64,000 bases of DNA from Cavia porcellus. Lineage: Eukaryota; Chordata; Mammalia; Rodentia; Caviidae. Where the stretch lies: contig NW_026947486.1 of NCBI RefSeq assembly GCF_034190915.1, forward strand, positions 100,731,123 through 100,795,122, written 5' to 3'. How positions within the stretch are numbered: position 1 is the stretch's first letter; each line of letters begins with the position of its first letter. Positions 1 through 11,849 of this stretch are shown piece after piece. The translations under genes and the position numbers were made by a program. The notes under the pieces were generated by a model. It had not been told where the DNA came from. It did not search any database and saw nothing but the letters and a program-made list of their open reading frames with translations.

Positions 1-374
1 TGAAAGTCCAAGCGGCTACAGCCATATTTGTTGTACAAGATTTATAATAAGTGAGTGAAACATAATAAAAAGGCTATATGTATAAGACATACACTTTTAA
101 TATGAAAGGACACAGTGTGCTAAAACTTTTGTCCTGCTAAAGGTGTCAAAAGAGAGATAATGATAAAACTGGAAAGATTTCAAATGGCAGGGAGAAGCTT
201 GTGGAAGTAGTTTATAAAAATATGTATGTTAGTTTGTTGAGGCCCAGGTTGTTCCCTGTAGAAACCCTCTAAAGGGATGGTCAAAGTGGCCAGAAGCAAT
301 CGTACTTAAGAGTAATTTTCGCTCTACTGGCTAGAGGTGAGAAAACAAGGGTCAAAACTCACCTCATTAACGTA

Positions 375-430
375 TATGTTCAATAAGAACCTGCCATGCA
401 AGGGCAAGGTCGTGAGTTCGATCTGTTGTA
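375..430 (+). repeat. ID-like SINE fragment
   Basis: The bases 'cctgccatgcaagggcaag' followed by 'gtcgtgagttcgatctg' match the internal box-B half of the ID-like SINEs elsewhere in the window (57079, 62150). It leads straight into a purine-rich tail that has expanded into a microsatellite. Confidence 0.5.
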
Positions 431-434
431 CGAA

Positions 435-557
435 GATGAAGACAAAGATGAAGAAGAAGAGGAAGAGGAAAAGGAAGAAGAAGAGGAGGAGAAAGAAGAC
501 GAAGAAGTAAAGAAGAGGAAGAGGAAGAAGAAAAAGAAGAGGAAGAAGAAGAAATAA
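435..557 (+). repeat. (GAA/GGA)n purine microsatellite
   Basis: About 120 bases of nearly pure A/G in imperfect GAAGAG-type triplets lie at the tail of an ID-like SINE fragment. The open frames here (polyglutamate on +, polyserine/leucine on -) reflect base composition only. Confidence 0.9.
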
Positions 558-989
558 AATGTATGTTCAAAAAACTATTAGATGCTAGAGAGGGCACTAT
601 GGAGTAAATTTGAGGCCACAGAGGTTGAGAACTCTTTATGAAATAAGCTGATCTTCCTTTGATATTGAGTACCTAGCCAGAAATGTGTGTCACAGAGGGC
701 CAGGAGGTTAGGGTTAGTTCCTGTCTCTTCAAAATTTCCCAGTTCTCTTATAGAAAGGGGGCTGCTCCAAAAACTACACTCCTGGATAACTTTGCACCAC
801 AGGGAAAAGTGACTTTAAGTCTGCCAGAAAAAGGGCCATGACTTAACACTGACCAAACTACGAGCAGAAGACTGAAACTGTATTCAGATAAATCACAAAA
901 GCCAGGAAGAGATGAGCTACATGGGCTGATACATAAGATTCTAGCCCATGCTGATGCTAATCCACTTCTTTGGTTGATACACTGTGTCA

Positions 990-1435
990 ATTTGAGAATT
1001 TTAGAAATTTAACTAAGACACCAGGAAGCAAGGATCCTTACTTTCCAAATATCCTCATCGGGTGCATTAAGAGGGTATAGAGATTTTATGAGTGCTACAC
1101 CTGCACTTTGGGGAGCTTGGCAGGTAGCCTGTGTACAATACAGGGAGGAAAAGAGGCTTGAATCTTCCTACTTTTGTTCAGCTTCCTTTTGCTGGCTGTT
1201 GCCTTGAAGTGGTGCCCCTGTGCCATGCCACCCTGCCTTGGACCCAGTTGAGTATGGACTGAAACCTCCACAAACTGCAAGCTAAAGAAATCTTTCCTTC
1301 TTTCATTTTGGGTGTCAACTATTTTGTCTCTGCAACAAGAGAAAAGTAACCAAGTCACCACCTGAGCAGGCTGTAAATCAAGTACTTTTGATAGTAGAAC
1401 CAGATGTAGGTGACACCAGTCCCAGTCCATCAAAA
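990..1435. repeat. Copy-A-only 0.45 kb block with an old LTR-like repeat
   Basis: This block has no counterpart at the equivalent point of copy B, where about 6.9 kb of other DNA lies instead. Its right half (about 1230-1355: 'atggactgaaacctcc', 'aagaaatctttcc', 'gagaaaagtaac') resembles 62405-62530 and 57380-57470. These look like members of one interspersed family, possibly the 3' end of a MaLR-type LTR. The family assignment is tentative and there is no gene. Confidence 0.4.
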
Positions 1436-3868
1436 GCCCCTGTCAGTCGCTAAAACTAAAGATGTATCCTAGGGAATGAGACCTGGAGCTGCTCTTGCTG
1501 GAACAACTGTTTGCTATTCTGCCCACAGAAACATATGCAAGGGTACACATATGGCCCATAGAGTAGACAAAATGTTGTTTTTTTTTCCCAGAAAAAAAAA
1601 AAAAAAACACAAACAACAGTAAACTATTAGGGCACCAAGTGAGGAAATGAGATAAGAATTTTTTTTAATGAAACCAATATTAGCAGTGAGATAGCTAGGC
1701 TACACCAAGTATATTTCTCTGGTTCATTATAAATATGTAAATTTCTCCAGTTCTTTTTATTTCTCATGCTGTAATCTATATTTTATTCAATGGTTCTCAG
1801 TCTTATCTGACACTCCCCAACTTCTGTCACACATATATCAAAATTTTGAATTTCTTAATCTAAGGCAATTTGTAGAGAGCGTGAAGGTTCTTTGTATCTG
1901 AACCACAGTAATAAATGTTTTGAATATTGACCTAAGCCCTTTCTGGCCACAAGCTGTTTAATGGCCCCTGTGAACTCAGAATATTTTTCAACTCCTTAGA
2001 CTTCAGCTTAAGAAAAAAAAAAAAAAAGAACAATGATAAGAATTCACAGAAAATGTGTCCCACAAGTCAAAACATATTCACTATATGGAACTTTTCAGAA
2101 AATGTGTGCCACATTTCCATCCACTAGACTCTGGGAGAGATATAAAGGAAAAGTAATGAACCAGAGTTCATTTTCCACTTCAAAATTCAGCTGTTTAAAC
2201 TGCTAACACCAGAAGACATCATGAAGTCATGAGATATCTGCATCTCTGCTTAGAATCCCACACTGTGAAGTCAGACTTAGTGGTGAGAACCATTGTCACA
2301 TTAGCCATTAGCTGTACATAGCTACTGACTCAGTAAAAATAAGATTCCAGGGACAGAAGGACTATGTTGGACTACAACTTAATTTTAAATAATGGTTTTC
2401 ATTCATTTTTTTTTAAAGTGCAAGAATTGTCCACAAATGGCTAGATTCTACTACATGAGACAGCACAGGTATAGAAAAAAACTGAAACAGAACCAAGTCC
2501 ATTTCTGCTTCTATGATTTTGGCATTAAGAGGTATCTTGAGACACACAGGAGGTAGAAGGGTTTGCACGTCTCTTCTTGAAACCAAAGTACCTAAGAGGA
2601 AGACACGGTCGAAGTATTGCTGTAACATCCTTTCACAGAACAAAGACTGCAGTGGAAGAGAGAGGGCATATTTTAGACAGGTTCCCCAGATGCCTAGGGG
2701 CACCAGACATCACTTTGAATTATTCAATTATAAAGACACTTTATATTCACTTTTACCCCCCAAGGCAATTCAGAGGCTGAAAGAATATACAGTCAGATCC
2801 ACGAAAAGCCCTTTAAAAATTTTTTAAAGGCTCTGTGTCCCTCAGTAATTTCCAGCTGCATATTCCTTCTAGGGGAAAATATACCACCTGCTCCTTCTCT
2901 CACACATGCATGTTGATGATCATATGGAAATCCATGTGAGATATACCACACTATCCCAGCAAGTATCAACAAGTGCAAAGCTCTTACACACAGTAGTCAG
3001 TATGCATGCGGGATGGCAGTAGCTCAAAGTCTTATTGGGCAACTCATTTCCTAACACTAGAGATGACAGGGCAATAAGGAAAAGTCTCATGGCTATGAAA
3101 CATGAGGACAAGGGAGTGTTCACTTCTCTGTGCTGAGGAACTCCTGAAGCAGGAAGTGAGACACTGCATCTTGGGCCCTTCTGGACTAAACCATTTAAAC
3201 AGACTGACAACAGTGTCCCAGATCTCCATGATATATCCTTGATACACCTATCACAAATTACTTAGTTGACAATGTAATAGGCAGGACTGGCTCACGCAGT
3301 TGTATTCTCTTTGGTGGTAGAGAAGGTATTAGGGATTGCAAAATGAAACTTGCTTTAAGAAGAATGAACTGACTTTAAATTTCCCAGGATTTGAGTCTCC
3401 CGCTCCTACCCTCCCAAACTGCTAATTAAGAAAATGTTTACATCTTTCTCAGCTATACAAAAAATATGTATAAATTGGTATTAAATGCAAAATTATATCA
3501 GAAATTTATCAGTATTTTTAAAATACTCAGAAAGAGTATTTTTAAAAAATAGATGATGCCAAAATTTTTTAACATAGAATGATTTCTTTATTTTCATTCC
3601 TACAAGGACATGAAGTTTGGTATAATAAAAATACATCTAGGAATCAAGGGAACAAGATCTAATTCTGGCTGAATGTGGAAATACATGCAGAATCCTTACC
3701 TTGATGCTTGGTATCATGCTCACTGAGCTGGTATTGTGCTGAATTGAGTTGATTTCTCAAACTCTGCCATCTTTCCATGGTTTGACAGATTCCTGAGTGT
3801 CAATACCTTTTTTTAAGATGTACTGAAGTCCACCCCACAAGGGCCCAAAGAACAGCTTACTGTGTAGA
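1436..3868. repeat. Segmental duplication copy A, block 2
   Basis: This aligns by eye with 33905-36305 and then, beyond the half-LINE in copy B, with 40025-40484. Shared landmarks are 'ttgctattctgcccacag' (about 1510 and 33990), the 'agacatcatgaagtcat' phrase (about 2213 and 34851), and 'aaaagtctcatggctatga' (about 3081 and 36028). Identity looks like 75-85% with many small indels, so the duplication is old. No coding gene is supported. Confidence 0.8.
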
Positions 3869-3888
3869 GAAACAAGATCATCCACTAC

Positions 3889-4044
3889 TCTCTGAATGTG
3901 GTAGCACAAGCCTATAATCTCAGCACTCAGGAGACTGAGGCAGGAGTATCTCTGTGAGTTTAAGGCCAGCCTGAGCTACAAAGTGAGTTCAAGCCCAGTC
4001 TGAAATGTATAGTTAGAGCCTGTCTCAAAAAGATAAAATAAATA
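3889..4044 (+). mobile_element. B1-like (7SL-derived) SINE
   Basis: The sequence has the B1/Alu order: 'cctataatctcagcactcag', a 'gaggctgaggcaggag'-like box B region, then 'aaggccagcctgagctaca' and 'gagcctgtctcaaaaa'. It is flanked by target-site copies AAGATCATCCACTAC (3874-3888) and AAGATCACCTACTAC (10863-10877). The right-hand copy was pushed away when an L1 landed in the A-rich tail. Copy B shows the empty site AAGATCACCTACAAC at 40485-40499. Confidence 0.9.
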
Positions 4045-4046
4045 GG

Positions 4047-4551
4047 TCTGGAGGAGGAGGGGTCCCGGGTTCCTGAGGCACCTCGGCCTGTGCCCAGCCG
4101 CGCCTGGCCATCGGTGTGTGGAGGAGGAGCTGCGCGGATCCGGAGCGCCTGCAGAGGCCCCTTCCTTTGTCTGGAGGAGGAGGGGTCCCGGGTTCCTGAG
4201 GCACCTCGGCCTGTGCCCAGCCGAGCCTGGCCATCGGTGTGCGGAGGAGGAGCTGCGCGGAGGAGCTGCGTGGATCCGGAGCGCCTGCAGAGGCCCCTTC
4301 CTTTGTCTGGAGGAGGAGGGGTCCCGGGTTCCTGAGGCACCTCGGCCTGTGCCCAGCCGAGCCTGGCCATCGGTGTGCGGAGGAGGAGCTGCGCGGATCC
4401 GGAGCGCCTGCAGAGGCCCCTTCCTTTGTCTGGAGGAGGAGGGGTCCCGGGTTCCTGAGGCACCTCGGCCTGTGCCCAGCCGCACATAGCCATCTGCGTG
4501 CAGAGGAGGAGCTGGGTAGATCTGGAGTGCCCGCAGGAGGCCCTTCCTTTG
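4047..4551 (+). repeat. L1 5'-UTR tandem monomers, four units of about 123 bp
   Basis: Units start with 'tctggaggaggag' at 4047, 4170, 4306 and 4429, giving lengths of 123, 136, 123 and 123. The 136-base unit carries a 13-base internal duplication around 4250-4275. Units 1-3 are nearly identical, while unit 4, nearest ORF1, is degenerate. Each is GC-rich. Tandem monomers with promoter activity are known from murine L1 subfamilies, so a promoter role here is inferred by analogy. Long open frames on both strands are by-products of repeat composition. Confidence 0.93.
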
Positions 4552-4875
4552 TCTGGAGGTCTGTGGATATCTCTGCAAGCAGGGGGGGATCACAGGCTCC
4601 TGAGGCACTGCGGTCTGTGGTGAGTACCCTAACCCGGCTGCGATCCAAGAGCTGTGGATCTACCAAGGGGCAGGTGGGCGCACAGTGTCCCTGAGGCCCA
4701 GCTTGTCTGGAATCGCGGAGTTCTGAACAAGCAGAGAAGGGCCATTGGTTCTGCAGGCCCAATGGCCTGGGGTAGAATGGTGCCAGAGTCTCAGTAGCTG
4801 CAAACATAGAAGGGGATTTTCAACAGATCCTGAGGAGGCTTTCAAATAACACTTGAAACACAGAAATATAGGAAA
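4552..4875 (+). promoter_or_regulatory. Non-monomeric L1 5' UTR
   Basis: This joins the last monomer to the ORF1 start codon. It is GC-rich and single-copy, ending '...gaaacacagaaatataggaaa' just before ATG. It is the expected tether between the monomer array and ORF1. I see no separate gene in it. Confidence 0.75.
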
Positions 4876-5928
4876 ATGACAAAACGAAAGACCAAATTAC
4901 AACCTCAAACCTCCAGCCCATCTCAGGAAACCCTAGGAGAAGTGTATTTAGAAGAAAATATATCCCATCCTCCTCATATAACAGACACAATAGCTACTGA
5001 AATTGACAAGCAACTCCAGGAAGCTTTAAAGAAATTCAAACTCGAAATAATATCCCAGATAAAAGAAGAAATGATAAAAGAAATGAAAGAGATTCTAAAT
5101 ATATCTAAAGAAAACACAGATAAAAAATTGGAGGAACTAAACAAAAAGATAGAATCCCTAGAAGAGCAATATAAGAAACAAACAGAATACATAATGCAGA
5201 TGCACAGAGATATACAGGAAATAAAAAACTCCACTGAAAGTTGTAAAAACCGCCTTAATGAAAGTGAAGATAGAATTTCAGACCTTGAAGACAGGATTGC
5301 AGCTAGTGAACAGGAAAGGAAAGATCTTTTAAAAATAACAAGGAATCAGGAAACAACAATTCAACAACTGCAAGATGATGCAAAGAAGAATAACATAAGA
5401 ATGATAGGGATTAATGAAAAAGAAGGAGACAACATAAAGGATATCAAGAGGATATTTAGAGAAGCAATAGCTGAAAACTTCCCAAGCATGAGATCAGAAA
5501 CTGACATCAGGATCAGTGAAGCATATAGAACTCCAAATAGTCATAACCAAAATAAAACTACACCCAGACATATAATAATCACCATCCCAGAAATCCAACA
5601 CAAGAATAGATTATTAAAAGCTGTCAGAGAGAAAAGACAGATCACTTATAAAGGAAAACCTATCAGAATCACAGCAGACTTCTCATCACAAACAATAAAG
5701 TCAAGAAGAGCATGGAGTGAAGTATTCCAGATCCTAAAGCAAAATGATTTCCAACCTAGACTGATATATCCTGCAAAACTATCATTTAAAATAGATGGTG
5801 AAATACGATACTTCCATGACAAAGAACAGCTGAAGAACTTCATGAACACCAAACCAACCCTGCAAAAAATATTGCAAGACAATTTAGATACACAAAGGAA
5901 AAAACCACTAAGCAAAGCAAATAATTAA
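4876..5928 (+). CDS. L1 ORF1 protein (ORF1p), intact frame
   Basis: The 350-codon frame is open from ATG to TAA. ORF1p is the RNA-binding, trimeric nucleic-acid chaperone that packages L1 RNA in cytoplasmic particles. Residues about 35-155 are rich in Glu, Lys, Ile and Leu in heptad-like order (coiled coil). Residues about 155-250 correspond to the RRM-like domain, with '[15 protein letters not shown]' and '[14 protein letters not shown]'. The C-terminal domain (about 255-340) includes '[18 protein letters not shown]' and '[15 protein letters not shown]'. ORF2 follows after 19 bases, the usual bicistronic spacing. Length is within the range for mammalian ORF1p. Intactness suggests recent activity, though this copy lacks a working ORF2. 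Confidence 0.95.
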   Translation: MTKRKTKLQPQTSSPSQETLGEVYLEENISHPPHITDTIATEIDKQLQEALKKFKLEIISQIKEEMIKEMKEILNISKENTDKKLEELNKKIESLEEQYKKQTEYIMQMHRDIQEIKNSTESCKNRLNESEDRISDLEDRIAASEQERKDLLKITRNQETTIQQLQDDAKKNNIRMIGINEKEGDNIKDIKRIFREAIAENFPSMRSETDIRISEAYRTPNSHNQNKTTPRHIIITIPEIQHKNRLLKAVREKRQITYKGKPIRITADFSSQTIKSRRAWSEVFQILKQNDFQPRLIYPAKLSFKIDGEIRYFHDKEQLKNFMNTKPTLQKILQDNLDTQRKKPLSKANN

Positions 5929-5947
5929 ACAGAACAGAAAGATAAAG

Positions 5948-8900
5948 ATGCAACAGCAGAGAGAAAAGAATCCTACAATTAAACAACATTTAACAGTAAT
6001 AACCATTAATGTAAATGGTCTCAATGCACCAATCAAAAGAAACAGACTAGCAGAATGGATCAAGAAACAAAATCCAACCATATGCTGTTTACAGGAAACC
6101 CATCTAACCCAGAAGGATACTCACAGACTGAAAGTCAAAGGATGGAAAACAATTCTTCATGCAGCAGGAATCCAAAAAAAGGCAGGAGTAGCCATTCTGT
6201 TTGCAGACAACGTGAACTTTAAACCAACAATGACCATAAAGGATAAAGAAGGTCACTACATACTCGTAAGGGGAAAACTCCAAGAGGAAAAGATAACTAT
6301 CTTAAATATATACGCACCAAACTCCAGAGCGCCCAGTTATATAAAACAATTATTAACAGAAATGAAAACTCAAATTATCAGTAACACAATTGTAACGGGA
6401 GACCTTAATACGCCATTGACACCAAGGGACAGATCGACCAGACAGAAAATGAGTAAAGAAAAAACAGAACTGAATCATACCTGTGAACAAATGGGTTTGA
6501 TAGACATATACAGAATGTTCCACCCAACAACATCAGAATACACATTCTTCTCAGCAGTACATGGATCATTTTCTAAAATAGACCATATATTAGCTCATAG
6601 AACATATTTAACCAAGTGCAAAAGAGCTGAAATCATCCCTTGCATGTTATCGGATCACAGCACTCTGAAATTAGAAATTAATGATAAAAGATACCGCAAA
6701 AATCCCACAAACACATGGAAACTGAATAACACACTCTTGAGTAATCAGTGGGTCACAGAAGAAATTAAAGAAGAAATCAAACAATACCTAAAAGAAAATG
6801 AAAATGCAGATACAACTTACCGGAATCTGTGGGATGCAATGAAAGCCGTCCTGAGAGGAAAATTTATTGCACTGAGTTCCCACATCAGGAAAACAGAACG
6901 AATACAAATAAATAACTTGATGCTACACCTCAAACAGCTAGAAAAAGAAGAGCAAGTCAAGCCCAAAGCCAAAAGAAGAGAGGAAATTATAAAAATCAGA
7001 GCAGAAATCAATGCAATAGAGACTAAGAAAACAATTCAAAGGATCAACAAATCAAAGAGTTGGTTCTTTGAAAGAATAAATAAAATCGATAAGCCCCTAG
7101 CCAACCTTATTAAAAAAAGGGAAGAAAAAGCTCAAATCCATGCAATAAGAAATGAAAAAGGAGAAGTCACTACAGACCCAATAGAAATACAGAAGATCAT
7201 CAACACCTATTTTGAAAACCTCTACTCTCAAAAGTTTGATAACACAGAAGAAATAGACAGTTTCTTAGAAGCATATGAAGTGCCAAAGCTAGATCAAGAG
7301 GATATAAAACTGTTGAATAACCCAATCTCGGTTACTGAAATTGAAAATGTAATTAAGTCCTTACCCACCAAGAAGAGCCCAGGCCCAGATGGATTCACTG
7401 CAGAATTCTACAAGAAATACAAAGAAGACCTAATGCCGACACTCCTCAAACTATTCAATGAAATTGAAAGGGAAGCAATCCTTCCTAAGTCATTCCTGGA
7501 AGCAAATATCACTCTAGTACCAAAACCTGAGAAAGACCCAACTAAAAAAGAGAACTATAGACCGATATCCCTAATGAACACAGATGCAAAAATCCTCAAT
7601 AAAATATTGGCAAATAGGATCCAGCAAATCATCAAGAAGATTATACACCATGACCAAGTGGGATTCATCCCAGGAATGCAAGGATGGTTCAACATACGCA
7701 AATCAATAAATGTAATCCACCATATCAATAAAGCCAAAAATAAGAATCACATGATCATTTCTATAGATGCAGAAAAAGCCTTCGATAAGGTCCAACATTT
7801 ATTCATGATAAAAACTCTACAGAAAATTGGAATAGATGGTCTTTACCTCAATATAATAAAGGCCATTTATGACAAACCAACAGCCAGCATCATACTAAAT
7901 GGCCAAAAATTGAAAGCCTTTACTTTAAAATCAGGCATAAGTCAAGGATGTCCTGTATCTCCACTATTTAATATAGTACTGGAAGTACTAGCCAGAGCCA
8001 TTTGACAAGAGAGAGAGAAATAAAAAGGGTAAAGATAGGAAAAGAAGAAGTTAAGTTGTCATTGTTTGCAGATGACATGATACTCTACATAGAAGACCCC
8101 CTAAGCTCCATTGAAAGACTCTTAGATACAATAAATAAATTCAGTAATGTGGCTGGATATAAAATCAATACTCAGAAATCAATAGCATTCCTATACACGA
8201 ACAACAAAACCACAGAGAGGGAAATAAGGGAAACTGGACTATTCACATTAGCAAGCAAAAAAATGAAATATTTAGGAATTACTCTTACGAAAGAAGTGAA
8301 AGATTTATACAGTGAAAACTATATTACTCTGAAAAAGGAAATTGAAGATGATCTCAGAAAATGGAAAGACATCCCTTGCTCATGGATAGGAAGAACAAAC
8401 ATTGTGAAGATGGCCATTCTCCCAAAACTCTTATACAGATTCAATGCAATCCCAATAGAAATACCATAAACATACCTTATAGATCTAGAGAAATCACTCC
8501 TAAATTTCATCTGGAACAAGAAGAGACCTAGAATCGCAAAAGCAATTCTAAGCAGCAAAGATAAAGCAGGAGGCATCACAATCCCAGACTTGAAATTATA
8601 CTACAAAGCAACAGTAGTAAAATCAACATGGTATTGGAATCAAAACAGAGCTGAAGATCAGTGGAATAGATTAGAAGATACAACCACAACTACGAACACA
8701 CTCAACCACCTTATCTTTGATAAAGGAGCCAAGCAGGTTCACTGGAAGAACGACAGTCTCTTTAATAAATGGTGCTGGAAAAACTGGCTCTCCATTTGCC
8801 GAAAACTAAAGCTAGACCCATGTCTATCACCATGTACTAAATTAAAATCTAAATGGGTCAAAGATCTGAATATTAAAACAGAAACGCTAAATCTATTGGA

Positions 8901-9786
8901 AGACAAATTGGGTAGAAACCTTGGAGACATAGGAGTAGGTAGAGAATTCATGAATAGGACTCAAACTGCACGGGAAATACTTCCCAGAATCAATAACTGG
9001 GACCACTTCTTATTAAAAAGTTTTTGCATGTCAAAAGAAATCTCCAGCATAGTGAAAAGAAAACCCACAAACTGGGAAAAGATTTTAGTGAACTCTCTCT
9101 CAGACAAGGGACTCTTGTCTAAAACATATAAAGAATTAAAAAAACTCAGACCTCCAAAATTCAAAGATCCAATCCAAAAATGGGCATCTGAGATGAATAC
9201 GCAATTCTCAGATGAAGAAATGCAAATGGCAAATAAATACATGAAAAAATGCTCATCATCATTGGTCATTAGAGAAATGCAAATTAAAACCACACTGAGA
9301 TACCATCTCACTCCTGAAAGAATGGCCAGGATCAAGAAAACCAACAACAAAAAATGCTGGAGAGGCTGTGGGGAAAAAGGAACTCTCCTGCACTGTTGGT
9401 GGGAGTGTAGACTGGTTCAGCCTTTGTGGAGGTCTGTCTGGAGGTTTCTCAAAAAGTTGGGATTGGAAATCCCATTCATTCCAGCTATTCCACTTCTAGG
9501 CATATTCCCAGAAGAACTGAAAGCATCATACCACAGGGATATATGTGCACCTATGTTTATAGCAGCACAATTTGTAATCGCCAGATCTTGGAAACAACCC
9601 AAGTGTCCATCAACTGAGGAATGGATAAAAAAGTTGTGGTATTTCTATACAATGGAGTATTATTCAGCTATAAAGAAGGATCGCATTGAGATATTTATCA
9701 ATAAATGGGCGCAGCTTGAGACCATACTCATAAGTGAAATAAATCAATCTCGCATGTATGAATACCGAATAGTTTCCCTAATGTAA
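5948..9786 (+). pseudogene. L1 ORF2 (endonuclease/reverse transcriptase), broken
   Basis: ORF2p nicks target DNA and reverse-transcribes L1 RNA. The N-terminal endonuclease is visible: 'CCLQETHLT' with catalytic Glu, and '[12 protein letters not shown]' with the terminal Asp-His pair. The RT follows with '[16 protein letters not shown]', '[14 protein letters not shown]', '[11 protein letters not shown]' and '[11 protein letters not shown]'. The C-terminal cysteine cluster is '[18 protein letters not shown]', and the frame ends near 9786. Lesions: TGA at 8003-8005, a frame change in the adjoining GA run (about 8008-8021), and TAA at 8467-8469. 'SPLFN' appears to have lost one Leu codon. Three open blocks result: 5948-8005, 8002-8469, and an open stretch after 8469 to 9786. 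Confidence 0.95.
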
Positions 9787-10840
9787 GTAATGATTCAAAT
9801 ATATAAAAATATGTGATAATCATGATTCCCCATTATGTGGCCTTGAAGCCTTATAAAATTTTCACTTATTAATTAGAAAGGCTTTACTCTGGGCTTTTTG
9901 ATATGGAAATATTTGAAGCTATAATATATGAAGTTTATCCAAATATTTTAAGGAAAAAGACAGACACTATGGTAACTACTATTCTTTAAAAAAATTATTT
10001 AGCTATTTCTTATGTTTATTTTAATTAAGGGAAAAACTTAAAAAAAATTAGGATATATAGTAGTAACTCTTTTTGATCTCCTATTAACTTGTTTTGAAGT
10101 CCTGTAATACTCCCAAGATCTTGTTTTGACTGATCAGACTCTGTTCCATTCTGTGCGATAGTAGCAAGTTTGAAGGTATCGGCAACTAATTTGAAGGCAA
10201 TAAGATTCACAAAGATGCCCATTCTGGTTTGACTATTGTCTCCTTTGGAAGTCCTGTAATGTTCACAATGCCTAAGTTTTATTGGTCTTGTTCTCCACTG
10301 TTTTGTCCGGCTTTATAATATCTAATGAGATGGACAATTCCTTTTAAGGAAACAAGAGACAACGTTGATAACCATTGTTGATAACCTTGTACTCTGTTCT
10401 ACATCATGTGCTATGTCTATCCTTGGTTTTGACTTACAGCTTTGTTTTGCCATATTTGACTTTATTCTCTCCCCCCCAAAAAAGTAATAAGAACTAAGGA
10501 GTAATAAAATACAAAATGTGTAAATTTTGTTATAAAAAAGAGAGGAAGGGGAAAAAAAGAGCTCTAACGGATATAACAGCAAGTGTGTTTAGGGATGTTA
10601 AATAGCTGACTATATTAATGTTTTTGGATCATTGAACACAGCTGTTTGCAGTCTCTCCGTTTGAATGTCTACTTTGTATTCTTTGATACTGTGATTTGAG
10701 CAACTATTTCCAAGATGATATTATGTAATCTATTAACAGGTGATTTCTTACTGTTATGTTTTTTTTTTTTGTAGTTCTGTATTATGTGTAACCTTACACT
10801 GCTTTGTTTTGTTTTGTGTTTTTTTCCTCTTAAATTAAAA
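9787..10840 (+). other. L1 3' UTR
   Basis: A/T-rich non-coding tail after ORF2, ending '...tcttaaattaaaaaaaa' at the target-site duplication. It shares recognisable blocks with the 3' UTR of the ORF1-only element at 38522-40008 (for example the 'cctattaact...tcctgta' region) and with a fragment near 59060-59160 ('ccaaaaaagcaataagaac'). No gene lies in it. Confidence 0.85.
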
Positions 10841-10862
10841 AAAAAGATAAAATAAATAAAAT

Positions 10863-11846
10863 AAGATCACCTACTACTTTTCTTCACTTAAGAAGAAAGG
10901 AACTTCAACTCTTGTGTGAGATTCCTAAATCCCACCAATAACCTCCATTCACGACCTCTTATATTTTACACTTCATAGTTCTAATGCAAGTCATGACTTG
11001 ATGGCCCTGAAAGAGTCACATCATAATTGATTATGCTTTTACTAATTTTCTGTATTCAAATACACATATAAGGGTGTCTCCAACATGATTGATTCAAAGC
11101 TCATATATATTTTCCAAATCCAAGATTACAAGAACACTTCATTACCCAATGAAATGACATTTGTTCAAGGTAAGTTAGTAGTTGGTTGGCTAAAGACAAT
11201 CAGTATAAAATAAGAAAAAATATAAACCTCAAAACCCAGGATGTTACACATCATTACAAGATGTTCAAATGTGCGCTTTACTTCTAAATTTAAAGTGTAG
11301 TAGCACACAAAAAATAAAGTAGCACAACAAACAGTTGAACAGCAATGTTGTAAAGGAATTAAACAGTAAAATCCTGGCCAGGGGACAGGATGGGAGAGCA
11401 CACAGAAGGACCCTGAAAGGTCTTAGTGAAGAGAAGCTTGCAGAAGGCTCGCATTACCCTGATGCTACTGCTGTCCTCCTACAGAAACTAAATACACCAC
11501 AGAGGCTTTTGACATCACAGCATGTACAATGACTGCACGCCTTGAGAAAACCCAGGGCAGACAGTGTAAAAATTAAAAGAAGCAGAAGTATGGCAGCAGA
11601 AGTAAACTTGACACATCTGTAAGAAAACAGCTAAGTAGGGTGAATTCTGGAAGAAAGCATTGTGGGATATCAGGGGAACCACCCACAGAGGACCAGCTTA
11701 CAAAAGCCTCAGAGGCCAGGAAGGAACACAAAGAGCTGAGTGGATTACAGGAACCTATTTCAGAAAGAAATACAAGCAACTTTGCTACAAAAAGCCCTTC
11801 ACTGGAAGTCTTAATGATATGGGGCTGAAATACAGAACATACTGGA
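10863..11846. repeat. Segmental duplication copy A, block 3 (high identity)
   Basis: This corresponds to 40485-41465. From about 11165 to 11846 the two copies are strikingly alike (around 93% by eye, few indels), much closer than the neighbouring blocks. Frames of about 60 codons (for example 11640-11828) are open in both copies, but two forward frames and a reverse frame are open at once. Coding is therefore unproven. Confidence 0.8.
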
Positions 11847-11849
11847 AGT

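Larger units (their letters stand above)
1..985. repeat. Segmental duplication copy A, block 1
   Basis: This stretch is a diverged copy of about 26085-26865. Shared runs include the start (ctacagcca.atttgtt...tttataataag), the central 'cactatggagtaaa' phrase and the 'agcagaagactg.aaactg' phrase near 865. No protein-coding gene is evident. The block is cut off by the left window edge, and homology with copy B probably continues to the left. Confidence 0.8.
4045..10840 (+). mobile_element. Full-length L1 (LINE-1) retrotransposon, non-functional
   Basis: A 6.8-kb L1 with monomeric 5' promoter (4047-4551), 5' UTR to 4875, ORF1 (4876-5928), ORF2 (5948-9786, broken), 3' UTR (9787-10840) and A-rich tail. 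An 18-bp target-site duplication, aaaaagataaaataaata, lies at 4027-4044 and 10841-10858. It inserted into the tail of the SINE at 3889-4044. The locus is empty in copy B (around 40485), so it post-dates the segmental duplication. ORF1 is open and ORF2 carries only three obvious disruptions and one codon loss, so the element is fairly young but cannot make a full ORF2 protein. Confidence 0.97.

Noticed and set aside
367..597. Polyserine/leucine frame on the minus strand
   Set aside because: Translation of a purine microsatellite.
4047..4551. Regular spaced repeats resembling an array such as CRISPR or a satellite
   Set aside because: Units are contiguous, 123 bp, and lead directly into an L1 5' UTR and ORF1; they are promoter monomers.
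3960..4807. Proline/arginine-rich open frames (177-260 codons) on the minus strand
   Set aside because: They arise from the GC-rich monomer repeats read backwards; no domain and no independent support.
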